Below are positions 15,994-25,104 of a stretch of DNA of 64,000 nucleotides, one piece after another. Every line of letters begins with the position of its first letter. Position 1 is the first letter of the stretch. Source of the stretch: JAXMEQ01 sp046348225 (GTDB taxonomy: Bacteria > Pseudomonadota > Gammaproteobacteria > Burkholderiales > Burkholderiaceae_C); NCBI GenBank assembly GCA_046348225.1, contig JAXMEQ010000004.1, positions 248,001 through 312,000 on the forward strand, written 5' to 3'. The translations under genes and the position numbers were made by a program. Below the pieces are notes generated by a model that made no database searches, was not told the origin of the DNA, and saw only the letters and a program-made list of their open reading frames with translations.

Positions 15994-16398
15994 CTACAGC
16001 AGGGCATAGGTAGTGGTGGCGCGGCAGGCACTTTTGCCGTCACTGGCGCCGCGGATGTCAATCTCGCCAAACGCCAGCGACTTGCCCGCACGCACCACCC
16101 GGGCCTGCACCAGCGCGTCTTGCCCCGACAGCGGCTTCAGGAAGCTGGTGTTCATCTGCACCGTGGTGCAGGGGCGGAATTCGCCAAACTGGTTGATCAG
16201 CGCCAGCACCATGGCCGTGTCGGCCGCCGCCATCATGGCTTGGCCACACAGCATGCCACCCACGCGGCTGAGCTGGTCGTTCTGCGGCAGCCGCAGTGTC
16301 ACGCTGTCGGCATCAAACGCCTCCACGCGCAGGCCCAGGGCCTGCACCCAGGGTGCAAAGTACTCGGCCAGCGCGGCCTGCAAGGTGTCAGCGGTCAC
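15994..16398 (-). CDS. PaaI-type hotdog-fold thioesterase
   Basis: A 134-residue hotdog protein with the PaaI pattern: VGGMLCGQAMMAAADTAMVLALINQFGEF followed by TVQMNTSFLKPL. Members hydrolyse acyl-CoA thioesters. Its ATG overlaps the stop of the threonine dehydratase gene by 4 bases (ATGA), so the two are translationally coupled. The substrate is unknown. Confidence 0.85.
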   Translation of the reverse strand: MTADTLQAALAEYFAPWVQALGLRVEAFDADSVTLRLPQNDQLSRVGGMLCGQAMMAAADTAMVLALINQFGEFRPCTTVQMNTSFLKPLSGQDALVQARVVRAGKSLAFGEIDIRGASDGKSACRATTTYALL

Positions 16399-17597
16399 TT
16401 CTGTTCCTCGGCTTCAAACCCGGCATTTTGCAGCGCCGCCAGCACCGCGGCGATGTGCTCCCGCCCCCGCGTCTGGATGACGAGCTCGATCTCCACGTTC
16501 TGCGCCGTGAGCGTGGTGAAGGCGCGCTGGTGGTGCACCTCGTCGATGTTGGCGCCCGCTTCGCCCACCACCGCGGTGATGCGGGCGAGCGAGCCCGGCA
16601 CGTCGCGCGCGCTCACGCGCACCCGCGCCAGCCGGCCGGCGCGCACCATGCCGCGCTCGATGATGGCGGCCAGCAGCAGGGGGTCAATATTGCCGCCGCA
16701 CAGCACCAGGCCCACCCGCTTGCCGGCAAAGCGCCCGGGGTACTTGAGCAGCGCCGCCAGCCCGGCCGCGCCCGCGCCCTCCACCAGCGTCTTTTCAATC
16801 TCCAGCAGCATCAGCACGGCCTGCTCGATGTCGCCCTCGTCGACCAGCAGCAGGTCGTCCACCCGCTTTTCAATGATGGCCTGCGGCACCCGCCCCGGCG
16901 TGCCCACGGCAATGCCCTCGGCAATGGTGCTGCTGCCCTGCGGGTGCTGGGTGTGCTTGATGGCGTTGTACATGCCGGGGAAGCGCAGCGTCTGCACGCC
17001 CACGACCTCGATGCCCGGGCGCAGCGCCTTGGCGGCCGTGGCAATGCCGGCAATCAGCCCGCCGCCGCCCACGGCAATGACCAGCGCGTCCAGGTCGGGC
17101 ACGGCCTGCAGCATCTCCAGCCCCACCGTGCCCTGGCCGGCGACGATGGCCTCGTCGTCATACGGGTGCACAAAGGTCAGGCCCTGCGCTGCGGCCAGCG
17201 CCAGTGCGTGGCTGCGCGCCTCGTCCAGCGTGTCGCCGTGCAGCACCACCTCGGCACCAAAGCCGCGCGTGCGCTCCACCTTCACGCCGGGGGTGAAGCG
17301 CGGCATCACGATCACCGCGCGCAGGCCCAGGCGCTGCGCGTGGTAAGCCACGCCCTGGGCGTGGTTGCCGGCGCTCATGGCAATCACGCCCCGGCGCTTC
17401 TCGTCGTCATTCAGCTGCGCCAGCTTGTTGCAGGCACCGCGCTCCTTGAATGACGCGGTGAACTGCAGGTTCTCGAACTTCAGGAACACCTGCGCACCCG
17501 CGATGTCGGACAGCGTGCGTGACTCCACACACGGTGTGTCCAGCAAATGCCCCTTCAGGCGGGCGGCGGCGTCGCGAATGTCTTGCAGTTCCAGCAT
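16395..17597 (-). CDS. threonine ammonia-lyase (catabolic/short form) with C-terminal ACT domain
   Basis: A 400-residue PLP enzyme of the serine/threonine dehydratase fold. PLP lysine is Lys51 in QFTASFKERGA; the phosphate-binding loop is VGGGGLIAGIA and the second cofactor site is LCGGNIDP. A single ACT domain (about residues 325-400, RVRVSARDVPGSLARITAVVGEAGANIDEV) is shorter than the double regulatory domain of classic IlvA. The reaction is L-threonine to 2-oxobutanoate and ammonia. The ATG at 17597 was chosen because the longer frame runs into the promoter region. It is coupled to a thioesterase gene downstream and divergent from the AAA+ ATPase gene. Confidence 0.88.
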   Translation of the reverse strand: MLELQDIRDAAARLKGHLLDTPCVESRTLSDIAGAQVFLKFENLQFTASFKERGACNKLAQLNDDEKRRGVIAMSAGNHAQGVAYHAQRLGLRAVIVMPRFTPGVKVERTRGFGAEVVLHGDTLDEARSHALALAAAQGLTFVHPYDDEAIVAGQGTVGLEMLQAVPDLDALVIAVGGGGLIAGIATAAKALRPGIEVVGVQTLRFPGMYNAIKHTQHPQGSSTIAEGIAVGTPGRVPQAIIEKRVDDLLLVDEGDIEQAVLMLLEIEKTLVEGAGAAGLAALLKYPGRFAGKRVGLVLCGGNIDPLLLAAIIERGMVRAGRLARVRVSARDVPGSLARITAVVGEAGANIDEVHHQRAFTTLTAQNVEIELVIQTRGREHIAAVLAALQNAGFEAEEQK

Positions 17598-17642
17598 GGG
17601 CCGGATTGTCGGGGTTAATACCCGCACAAAGTGGCGGTTTTC

Positions 17643-17687
17643 CCACAATCAGCGTCTTCCATGTTGCTTCAGTCTGCGTTATTGTGG
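17643..17687. promoter_or_regulatory. spaced dyad between threonine dehydratase and AAA+ ATPase genes
   Basis: CCACAAT (17643-17649) and ATTGTGG (17681-17687) are exact inverted repeats 31 bp apart, inside the 123-bp divergent promoter region. They could be two half-sites bridged by one regulator. This is weak evidence on its own. Confidence 0.25.
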
Positions 17688-17720
17688 AATTGGCATGCGT
17701 CGTGTGCTGGAGGCTTTTCG

Positions 17721-20021
17721 ATGGTCAAGCGTTCGGTGGATCCGCAGGTTCTTCCCTCTCCCGGGCTCAAGGATGCGCCGGTGCTGGACCTCATGTGCTC
17801 GCACTTTGTGCTCACGCTGGCGGCCAAGCAGGGCGGCAAGTTCAATGTGCGGCGCGACCTGAACGGCCTGCTCTCACTGGCGGGCCGCCACCTGGCCTGG
17901 CCTGCCCCCGCGCTGCAGCGCCTGCGCGAGTTTCTGGCCCGCCGCTGCAAGGACAACGATTTCTGGCGCGGCCACGAACAGCTGGGCACGCGCGAATTTC
18001 TGGAGCGGCACGGCGTGTGGCGCGGCCCTTATGAAGAAGGCACGCTGTTCTTCTACCTGGACGAGTACGCCAAAGACGCGCCCAAAGACCTGCTCTCGGT
18101 GCTCACCGCCACCGGCGAATGGCTGACCAACGCGCTCAAGAAGCACAGCACGCTGGTGGAAAAGAACATCGACGCCCTCTCGGGCCTGCTGCAGCTGAAC
18201 AAGGCCGAGCGCGCGCTGCTGCTCTACGGCACGCTGGCGCGCTATCAGCGGGACTTGCGCAGCATATTGGTGGAGTTCAAGGTCAACAACGCGCCCGAGG
18301 CCTACGCCGCCATTGCCGACATTGCCGGCGTGAGCGCCACCGACGTGGGCGAGGCCCTGCGCGCCGGCTCGCGGCTGGAGCGCATTGGCCTGGTGGAAAA
18401 CCTCATTTCCGAACACAACATCACCGACCTGGCCGACCTGATGAAGGTGAGCGAAAAGCTCCCGCCCGTGCTGATGCGCGAGTACCGCGACCAGAACGAG
18501 CTGATGGCCGTGTTCACCCGCCCGTCGGCCAAGAGCACGCTGGGGCTGGACGACTTCAGCTTTGTGGGGGACGACGCGCAGGTGCTGTGCGCCCTGCTGC
18601 GCAACGCGGTGGAGCGCAAGGAGCCGGGTGTGAACGTGCTGCTGTATGGCCCGCCCGGCACCGGCAAGACCGAGCTGGCCAAGGTGGTGGCCCAGGCCGC
18701 CGGGCTGGAGCTGTTTGAAGTGGAATACGCCGACCGGGATGGCAACTCCTTGAGCGGGCGCGACCGCTACCGGTCACTACAAATTGCGCAGGTGTTCCTG
18801 AAAGGCAGCGCCCAGGCCGCGCTGCTGTTTGACGAGGTGGAAGACGTGTTCCCGCCCATCAGCTCTGAGGCCGCGCAACTCATGGCGCGGGCCGAGCAGG
18901 TGGTGGCGCCGGGCAGCGGCAGCGTGAGCGGCAAGGCCTGGGTCAACCAGATACTGGAGAGCAACGCCGTGCCCACGCTGTGGGTGACCAACCGCATCGA
19001 GCAGATAGACCCGGCCTTTCGCCGGCGCTTTGCCTACCACCTGGAGCTGAAGAGCCCGCCTCCCGGCGCGCGCGAGCAGCTGGTGCGCAAGACGCTGGAA
19101 GGCGTGGCCGTGAGCGACGCGTTTGTGGCCAAGCTGACCGAGCGCAAGGGCCTCACGCCCGCACAGATCCGCACCGCAGTGCGCTTTGCCGGCCTGGCCC
19201 AGGCCGAGGGCGCAACCACAGAAGCATTGATCGAGCGCCAGCTGCGCAATGCCGACCAGGCGCTGGGCAACCGCAGCCAGGGCGCCGGCGAGCGCCGCAG
19301 CGTCACCACGTACGACCTGGCGATGCTAAACGTGGAAACCCGCTTTGAGGTACCGCGCATTGTGCAGGCCCTGAAGGCGCGCGGCCACGGCACGCTGTGC
19401 TTTTACGGCGCGCCCGGCACCGGCAAAACGGCGCTGGCCGAGCACATTGCACGCGCGCTGGAGCGGCCGCTCATCATCAAGCAGGCCAGTGACCTGATGA
19501 GCAAGTTTGTGGGCGAGACCGAGCAGAACATGGCCGCCATGTTCCGTGAGGCCGAGAGTGAAAAGGCCGTGCTGCTGCTGGACGAGGCTGACAGCTTTTT
19601 ACAAGACCGCCGCGGCGCCCAGCGCACCTACGAGGTGACGGAAGTCAATGAAATGCTGCAGGGCATGGAGCGCTTCAACGGCATCTTTGTGTGCACCACC
19701 AACCTGCTGGACCGCATCGACCAGGCGGCGCTACGCCGGTTTACCTTCAAGATCAAGTTCATGCCGCTGACCACGCCGCAGCGTGAAAAGATGTTCATCA
19801 CCGAAGCCCTGGCCGGCGATGCTGCGCTGATGACGCCCGAGCTGCGCGAGCGCCTGGCCCGCCTGCAACAGCTGTGCCCAGGCGACTTTGCGGCCGTGAA
19901 GCGGCAAGTGGACATCCTGGCCACCGAGTTCAGCGCGGCAGAGTTTCTGGAGCAGCTGGAAGCCGAGCACCGCATCAAGCCGGAGGTGCGGGAGATGCGG
20001 AATATTGGCTTCGTTCAATAG
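17721..20021 (+). CDS. tandem AAA+ ATPase, function unknown
   Basis: A 766-residue protein starting at the ATG 8 bases after GGAGG. After about 280 residues without a recognised domain come two AAA+ modules. The first has Walker A GPPGTGKT at 310-317 and Walker B ALLFDEVEDVF; the second has GAPGTGKT at 563-570, VLLLDEADSF and an arginine-rich sensor region (ALRRFTFKIKF). Both Walker motifs look intact in each module. The second resembles Cdc48/FtsH-type AAA cores, but no protease motif (HExxH) is present. Remodelling of proteins or complexes is likely. No neighbouring substrate gene is evident. Confidence 0.8.
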   Translation: MVKRSVDPQVLPSPGLKDAPVLDLMCSHFVLTLAAKQGGKFNVRRDLNGLLSLAGRHLAWPAPALQRLREFLARRCKDNDFWRGHEQLGTREFLERHGVWRGPYEEGTLFFYLDEYAKDAPKDLLSVLTATGEWLTNALKKHSTLVEKNIDALSGLLQLNKAERALLLYGTLARYQRDLRSILVEFKVNNAPEAYAAIADIAGVSATDVGEALRAGSRLERIGLVENLISEHNITDLADLMKVSEKLPPVLMREYRDQNELMAVFTRPSAKSTLGLDDFSFVGDDAQVLCALLRNAVERKEPGVNVLLYGPPGTGKTELAKVVAQAAGLELFEVEYADRDGNSLSGRDRYRSLQIAQVFLKGSAQAALLFDEVEDVFPPISSEAAQLMARAEQVVAPGSGSVSGKAWVNQILESNAVPTLWVTNRIEQIDPAFRRRFAYHLELKSPPPGAREQLVRKTLEGVAVSDAFVAKLTERKGLTPAQIRTAVRFAGLAQAEGATTEALIERQLRNADQALGNRSQGAGERRSVTTYDLAMLNVETRFEVPRIVQALKARGHGTLCFYGAPGTGKTALAEHIARALERPLIIKQASDLMSKFVGETEQNMAAMFREAESEKAVLLLDEADSFLQDRRGAQRTYEVTEVNEMLQGMERFNGIFVCTTNLLDRIDQAALRRFTFKIKFMPLTTPQREKMFITEALAGDAALMTPELRERLARLQQLCPGDFAAVKRQVDILATEFSAAEFLEQLEAEHRIKPEVREMRNIGFVQ

Positions 20022-20024
20022 GCG

Positions 20025-20080
20025 AGTTGGGCTGTAGCCCGCGTGGATTCTGCGCGAGGCGCTATAAAGTTAATAGCAAA
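20025..20080 (+). repeat. dispersed palindromic repeat, copy 2
   Basis: GGGCTGTAGCCCGCG, then TCTGCGCGAGGCGCTATAA and ATAGCAA. Starts 4 bp after the stop of the tandem AAA+ ATPase gene and lies before the 3' end of a convergent gene. Confidence 0.85.
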
Positions 20081-20138
20081 TGCGTTGCGCCAATCCGATA
20101 CTCGTTTGAATAGCGGGCCTTGATCCCGCCTGCCGTCG

Positions 20139-20807
20139 TCAGGACACCAGCTCCAGATACTCCTGTCGCGTCTGCGGCAACACGCCGCCTACCAGTTGCT
20201 CGTAAGACGTTTGATGGCGGGCCAGCATGCGGGCCGATGCCACGGCCTTCGACCGGCAATACCAGTGGCAGGTGTGCTGCATCAGCAGCATCTCGGCCAG
20301 GATGGCGAAGGCGCGGTCTTTCGGTGCGCCCCCCTGTTCTTCAACGGCACGGCTGATGCCGCGGGCGTGCAGGCGCAGCGCCTCGCGCATGTCGAAGGAC
20401 TTGTCGAACGCGGGCGAGCGGGGCAGCCAGACCGGGAACTTGCTCACGCGCGTGGCCGTCGGCTCCACGCCCGCGAAGTCCTCCGCGAGCTGGCGGACCT
20501 GCCGGCACAGGGCGTCCTCAGTCCCGCGCAGCGCGGCCCAGGCCTGCGCGCTGCGGGCGGGGTCCGATTCGTCCAGCGCGCGCGAGTAGCCCTGCGAGAG
20601 CGCTTCGATGTTCGCTTCAATGTTGTGGCCAGACAGGTAGCGCGCCAGGATGGCGATGCGCCGTTGTTGGTGCCGGGCCCTGGCGACCCACAAGACGACC
20701 AACGCAACGGGCAGGAGAAGAAGGAAATCCACCGGCCCGATGGTACAGGCCACGACGGGATCATCTACAGAATCAAGACCCGGCCGCCGCTTGTTGGCCA
20801 CGCCCAC
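20139..20807 (-). CDS. membrane-anchored hypothetical protein
   Basis: Up to 222 residues from a GTG at 20807; a second GTG at 20753 would begin just before the membrane segment and is equally possible. One hydrophobic helix (VDFLLLLPVALVVLWVARAR, about residues 26-45) is followed by a basic stretch and a long helical cytoplasmic domain with no known motif (ILARYLSGHNIEANIEALSQGYSRAL...). It diverges from the GreA-like gene only 8 bp away. The family is not recognised. Confidence 0.6.
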   Translation of the reverse strand: MGVANKRRPGLDSVDDPVVACTIGPVDFLLLLPVALVVLWVARARHQQRRIAILARYLSGHNIEANIEALSQGYSRALDESDPARSAQAWAALRGTEDALCRQVRQLAEDFAGVEPTATRVSKFPVWLPRSPAFDKSFDMREALRLHARGISRAVEEQGGAPKDRAFAILAEMLLMQHTCHWYCRSKAVASARMLARHQTSYEQLVGGVLPQTRQEYLELVS

Positions 20808-20815
20808 CTTTCATC

Positions 20816-21298
20816 ATGGATAAATTCTTGCAGCAGCAGCAGGTGCTGGATCGGCTCGCCGAAGACCTGCTGCAAGCCGAACAGGCAGCGCAGGCGGCCC
20901 ATGAAACGGCGACCCACGAAGAAAACATCGCCGAAAACAAGTACGACACATTGGGCCTCGAAGCGGCCTACCTGGCCACCGGCCAGGTTCGGCGCGCCGA
21001 AGCCGTCCGTCAGGCCCTGGCCCATTGGCGCCATTTCCGCCCGCCGCCCTACGACGCCAGCAAAGGTATCCAGCTCGGCGCGCTGGTCTGCCTGGTTGGT
21101 TCCGATGGCAGGGAGCAACACCTCTTTCTCGGCCCGGATGGCGGCAGCATGAAGCTGGTCAGCGGCGCTCAGCCCGTTCAGGTCATCAGCAGCGAAGCCC
21201 CGTTGGGCAGGGCCATGCTCGGCAAATGCGAGGGTGATGAGGTGTCCATCCACGTCGCTCCAATCCAGCAGCGGTTTGAGGTGCTGCGGGTTGATTGA
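20816..21298 (+). CDS. GreA/GreB-like protein
   Basis: A 160-residue protein with the two-part layout of Gre transcription-cleavage factors. The N-terminal coiled-coil region (QQQVLDRLAEDLLQAEQAAQAAHETATHEENIAENKYDTLG) carries acidic residues, followed by a C-terminal FKBP-like part (GALVCLVGSDGREQHLFLGPDGG..., ISSEAPLGRAMLGKCEGDEV). The closing 'S.E.PLGRALLGK..GD' pattern is the Gre signature. True GreA is usually close to this length, but the coiled coil here is divergent, so it may be a Gre-like anti-elongation factor of the Rnk/TraR sort. Confidence 0.72.
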   Translation: MDKFLQQQQVLDRLAEDLLQAEQAAQAAHETATHEENIAENKYDTLGLEAAYLATGQVRRAEAVRQALAHWRHFRPPPYDASKGIQLGALVCLVGSDGREQHLFLGPDGGSMKLVSGAQPVQVISSEAPLGRAMLGKCEGDEVSIHVAPIQQRFEVLRVD

Positions 21299-21408
21299 AA
21301 GGCGGCTTCTGGCGCTTTTGCATTGCTTCTACCCCTTTGGCGCCAGCACCTTCTGAAGAGCTCTTGTGAGGTGAGCCCCTATCATCTTGGCTTCTTTCAG
21401 GAGTCGGC

Positions 21409-22020
21409 ATGGAACTGCACACTTGGCTCGTCTACCTCACAGCGTGCGTTGCGCTGTCCATCTCTCCGGGCCCTAACGGCCTGCTCGCGCTGACGCACGG
21501 AGCCATGTACGGGCAACGCCTGACGCTGTTCACCATTGCGGGCGGCGCCGCCGGCTTCGTGCTGCTGATCGCCCTGTCGATGTTCGGCATCGGCGCCCTC
21601 CTGCAGGCGTCCCTGGTCTGGCTGACGGTGCTCAAGGTCGTGGGTGGCGTCTACCTGGTGTGGTTGGGCATCCAGCTATGGCGGTCGCCGCCGCTGGGGG
21701 AGTCCATGGTCACCACGGCTGGCACGGTGTCGCCCCTGCGGCTGTTTCGGCAAGGCTTCCTGTCGGCTGCGAGCAACCCCAAGGGCATCCTGTTCTTTGC
21801 CGCGTTTCTGCCGCAGTTCATCAACCCCCAGCGCGACCTGTGGCTGCAGTTCCTGGTGATGGCGGGTACCTTCGCAGCCACCGAGATCGCCTACGAGCTC
21901 ACCGTCGCCGCAGCAGCGCACCGGGTCCGGCGCTGGCTCGTGAGCGTGGGGCGGAAGTTCAATCAAGCCTGCGGCGCAGTGTTCGGCGCCTTGGGCATTG
22001 GCCTGGCCCTGCGTGATTGA
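21409..22020 (+). CDS. LysE-family exporter
   Basis: A 203-residue inner-membrane protein with about six hydrophobic segments and the LysE/RhtB signatures SPGPNGLLALTHGAMYG near residue 20 and SAASNPKGILFFAAFLPQFI mid-protein. Members export amino acids or related metabolites by proton exchange. AGGAG stands 6 bases before the ATG. It is not linked to a divergent ArgP-type regulator; the LysR remnant downstream is convergent. Confidence 0.88.
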   Translation: MELHTWLVYLTACVALSISPGPNGLLALTHGAMYGQRLTLFTIAGGAAGFVLLIALSMFGIGALLQASLVWLTVLKVVGGVYLVWLGIQLWRSPPLGESMVTTAGTVSPLRLFRQGFLSAASNPKGILFFAAFLPQFINPQRDLWLQFLVMAGTFAATEIAYELTVAAAAHRVRRWLVSVGRKFNQACGAVFGALGIGLALRD

Positions 22021-22064
22021 ACCGACGTCGCTTTTGCCCCCGTGGCGCAGGTTGTCTTCGCGCC

Positions 22065-22121
22065 AAATCGGGCTATAGCCCGCACGGACACTGCGTAAGC
22101 CGCTATCAATTCAATAGCAAA
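22065..22121 (+). repeat. dispersed palindromic repeat, copy 3
   Basis: AAATCGGGCTATAGCCCGCA, then CTGCGTAAGCCGCTAT and ATAGCAAAT. It lies between the 3' ends of the LysE-family gene and the LysR remnant. Confidence 0.88.
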
Positions 22122-22185
22122 TCCCGCAGCACCTCGGCCCGTAAGCCCCCAACGTCTGCGCCGCTGGTGACCACCATCCAGATCG

Positions 22186-22467
22186 TCACGATGGCAGAGG
22201 CCTCTTTCCCGCCAACAAATCGACTTGTGCCGACAGCGCATCCAACAACCAATGTCGCAAGGCCTTCACGCGGACGGTCTCGCGCAGTTCGGGGTGCGAC
22301 AACAACCAGAGCTCCGAATCACATGTAGGCAAGGGCTCGCCCATGCGCATGAGGTCAGGCTCGGTGTCCCCCAGAAAGCAGGGCAACACGGCCAAGCCCA
22401 GCCCTCGGGTGCAGGCCGACCGCACCATCAGCAAACCCGAAAAGCGAAGCCTCACCTGCTCCAGCGG
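22186..22467 (-). pseudogene. 3' remnant of a LysR-family regulator gene
   Basis: The frame encodes only the end of a LysR effector domain: LEQVRLRFSGLLMVRSACTRGLGLAVLPCFLGDTEPDL and the C-terminal helix. The helix-turn-helix and most of the effector domain are missing. Upstream of about 22467 the open frame continues to 22677 but no longer resembles the family and runs into the secreted hydrolase gene on the other strand. This looks like a deletion or replacement that joined the hydrolase locus to the tail of an older regulator. Confidence 0.7.
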
Positions 22468-22612
22468 CAGCAACTGCGCGAATGCCGCCGCAGTTCGCGC
22501 GGCCGTGCCAGCGTCTGGCGACCGGTATCTGCATTCCGTCGCAAAGGGCAAGACGGCGCGCGGGTCTGGGGGGAGTATCGGCAACCTGACCTCAACCCCA
22601 CGGACCGCTCCC

Positions 22613-23620
22613 ATGAAAACGCTCACATCAAAACTCCTCTTTGCAGCCACCACGTTTGCCATCGCACTCGCTGGCACAGGCGCCCACGCTGCCGGCTATC
22701 AGCACGGGTTTGCGGCCGATCCTGATGGCAAGCCCTTGCAAATCGGCATCTGGTACCCGAGCAAGGCGATGGTCCAGCCCGTGTCGATCGGTCCGACCAC
22801 GATGAATGTCGCCATGAATGGCACGGCGGAGGGCAAGGCCCTGCCCCTCGTTGTCATCTCGCACGGGCACGCCAGCTCGTTCCTCAGTCACTACGACACG
22901 GCCATCGCGCTGGCCGACGCCGGCTTTGTCGTGGCGGCCGTCAGCCACGCGGGCGACAACTATGCGGACCAGAGCCGCAGCATGGACGTGATGGATCGGC
23001 CGCGCCAGGTCAGCCGGGTGATTGACCACATGCTGTCGGCTTGGGAGGGCCGTGCCCTGATCGATCCCGCGCGCGTCGGCATGTACGGCTACTCGGCGGG
23101 CGGCTTCACCACGCTGGTGAACATCGGTGGCGTTCCCGATTTCACGACGGTGGGTCCGATGTGCCGGCAGCACCCCGGAGACTTTGTGTGCCAACTCATC
23201 GCAAAAGGCGGTGGCAACGCGACGTCGCCCGCTGCGTCTGCCAATGGCCGCGCGGCTGACTTTCGCATCAAGGCCGCTGTGGTCGCCGCGCCCGCGATTG
23301 GATTTGCCTTTGCGCCAGACGGGCTCCGGAACGTCAAAGTGCCCGTTCAGCTCTGGAGCGCTGAAAACGACCTGTTGGTTCCGCAGGCGCGCTATGCAGA
23401 AGCCGTACGGCGTGCCTTGCCGCAGGCGCCGGAGTATCACGTCGTTTCCGGTGCCGGCCACTACGACTTCCTGGTGCCTTGCAGCAACGCACTTGCGTCG
23501 ATCGCGCCCTTCATCTGCACCAGTGCCGCCGGCTTTGACCGGGCGGCCTTTCACGCGAAGTTCAACGTGGAGGTCGTTGGCTTCTTTCACAGGACGCTGA
23601 AAAGCGGGGCTGGGTCCTGA
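22613..23620 (+). CDS. secreted alpha/beta hydrolase (dienelactone-hydrolase/PAF-acetylhydrolase-like)
   Basis: A 335-residue protein with signal peptide MKTLTSKLLFAATTFAIALA cleaved after AHA. The mature enzyme begins with the IGIWYPSK strand seen in PAF-acetylhydrolase-like and secreted dienelactone-hydrolase-like proteins, has an oxyanion HG-region VISHGHAS, the nucleophile motif GYSAGG, an acid in LWSAENDLLVP and the histidine in GAGHYDFL. Substrate unknown, probably an ester. It starts where a LysR remnant on the other strand breaks off. Confidence 0.82.
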   Translation: MKTLTSKLLFAATTFAIALAGTGAHAAGYQHGFAADPDGKPLQIGIWYPSKAMVQPVSIGPTTMNVAMNGTAEGKALPLVVISHGHASSFLSHYDTAIALADAGFVVAAVSHAGDNYADQSRSMDVMDRPRQVSRVIDHMLSAWEGRALIDPARVGMYGYSAGGFTTLVNIGGVPDFTTVGPMCRQHPGDFVCQLIAKGGGNATSPAASANGRAADFRIKAAVVAAPAIGFAFAPDGLRNVKVPVQLWSAENDLLVPQARYAEAVRRALPQAPEYHVVSGAGHYDFLVPCSNALASIAPFICTSAAGFDRAAFHAKFNVEVVGFFHRTLKSGAGS

Positions 23621-23716
23621 GCCGGTCGATGGGGCCACGTTGGGCGCTCGCCCCACCCCGCCTCCAGGCTTTACACACGGGATACCGTTGCGCAATGCCG
23701 CGTTGAAGCACCCCGC

Positions 23717-25102
23717 ATGAAAATGCGGAGCATGAGCGCCGCCGCAATTGCCCTGAACCGCTTTGGCCTGGGTGCCCGGCCCGACGAGCCGGCGCCGGGC
23801 GATGCCCAGCGCTGGCTGCTGCAGCAGCTGGACCCGTTTGACTCGTTGCCCGCGCCCTCGCGGGCACTGTCGCGCACGCCGGCCTTGCTGGACACCTGGC
23901 TCGCGCAGCAGCGTGCCGTCCGCCAGGCGCCCGAGGGCGAGCGCGCCGGCATCCGCGAGGCCTACCTGCGCAAAGCCCGCGAAGAATACATCGCCGCCGC
24001 CGGCGCGCGCACCGCCAGCGCCCTGCAAACCACCACGCCGTTTGTTGAAAGGCTGGTGCATTTCTGGGCCAACCATTTCGCGGTGTCGGTCGACAAGCTG
24101 CTGGTGGTGGGCCTGGCCGGCGGCTTTGAGGCCGACGCCATCCGCCCGCATGTGCTGGGCCGGTTTGAAGACCTGCTGCTCGCCGTGGTCCGGCACCCGG
24201 CGATGCTGCTGTACCTGGACCAGGCGCAGTCCATCGGCCCCGCCAGCCCTGTGGCCTTGCGCGCGCATGAGCGCCAGCCGCTGCGCGGTCGCGGCCTGAA
24301 CGAAAACCTGGCCCGCGAAATTCTGGAACTGCACACCCTGGGCGTGCGTGGTGGCTACACGCAGGACGACGTGACCGAGTTTGCCCGCGCCCTGACAGGC
24401 TGGACGCTGCCGGCCGATGACGGCGCCAGCGGCGTCACGGCCACTTTCCGCTTTGTGCCGGCCCTGCACGAGCCTGGGCCCCGCACGGTGCTGGGCCGCA
24501 GCCATGCCGCCGGCGGCGAGCAGCAGGCGCGCGACATCCTGCACCAGCTGGCCACGGCACCGGCCACCGCGCAGCACATCGCGCGAAAGCTGGCGCGGCA
24601 TTTCGTGGCTGACGACCCGCCGCCCGCGCTGGTGGCGCGCCTGGCCGCCACCTTTTTGCGCACCGGGGGCGACCTGCCCAGCCTGTACCGTGACCTGGTG
24701 GCGGCCCCTGAAGCCTGGCAGCCGACGGGCGCCAAGTTCAAGTCGCCATGGGACTGGGCGGTCTCCAGTTTCCGCGCCCTGGGGCGCAGCGAGGTGCCAG
24801 CCATGCAGGCGACGAACCTGTTGAACCAGCTGGGGCAGCCGGTGTGGCGGCCCGGCTCACCGGCCGGCTACGACGACGGGGCCGCCACCTGGGCGGCGCC
24901 AGACGCACTGCTGCGGCGCGTCGAGGCGGCGCAACGCATCGCCACGCAAGCTGGCGGCGCCGTGGATGCGCGCACGCTGGCGCCGCGGCTGCTGCCGGGT
25001 GGCGCTTTGGGCGAAGCCACGGCCAGTGCCATCGCACGGGCCGAAAGCGGCAACACGGCGCTGGCGCTGTTGCTGGTGTCCCCCGAGTTTTTGAGGCGCT
25101 AA
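23717..25102 (+). CDS. DUF1800 protein
   Basis: A 461-residue protein with the DUF1800 pattern: an N-terminal LNRFGLGARPDE, central FWANHFAVS and the strongly conserved LNENLAREILELHTLGVRGGYTQDDV. It has no clear signal peptide. It stands 2 bp before a DUF1501 gene, the usual partner; such pairs are widespread and their biochemical role is unknown, although export-linked or surface functions have been suggested. Confidence 0.88.
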   Translation: MKMRSMSAAAIALNRFGLGARPDEPAPGDAQRWLLQQLDPFDSLPAPSRALSRTPALLDTWLAQQRAVRQAPEGERAGIREAYLRKAREEYIAAAGARTASALQTTTPFVERLVHFWANHFAVSVDKLLVVGLAGGFEADAIRPHVLGRFEDLLLAVVRHPAMLLYLDQAQSIGPASPVALRAHERQPLRGRGLNENLAREILELHTLGVRGGYTQDDVTEFARALTGWTLPADDGASGVTATFRFVPALHEPGPRTVLGRSHAAGGEQQARDILHQLATAPATAQHIARKLARHFVADDPPPALVARLAATFLRTGGDLPSLYRDLVAAPEAWQPTGAKFKSPWDWAVSSFRALGRSEVPAMQATNLLNQLGQPVWRPGSPAGYDDGAATWAAPDALLRRVEAAQRIATQAGGAVDARTLAPRLLPGGALGEATASAIARAESGNTALALLLVSPEFLRR

Positions 25103-25104
25103 GC

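Noticed and set aside
22129..22152. Similarity of 22129-22152 to the end of recQ near 26267
   Set aside because: About 20 matching bases in GC-rich DNA with no longer alignment; taken as chance.
22628..24601. Long minus-strand frame opposite the secreted hydrolase and the DUF1800 gene (657 residues)
   Set aside because: No domain is recognised, it spans two well-supported genes and lacks a start signal.
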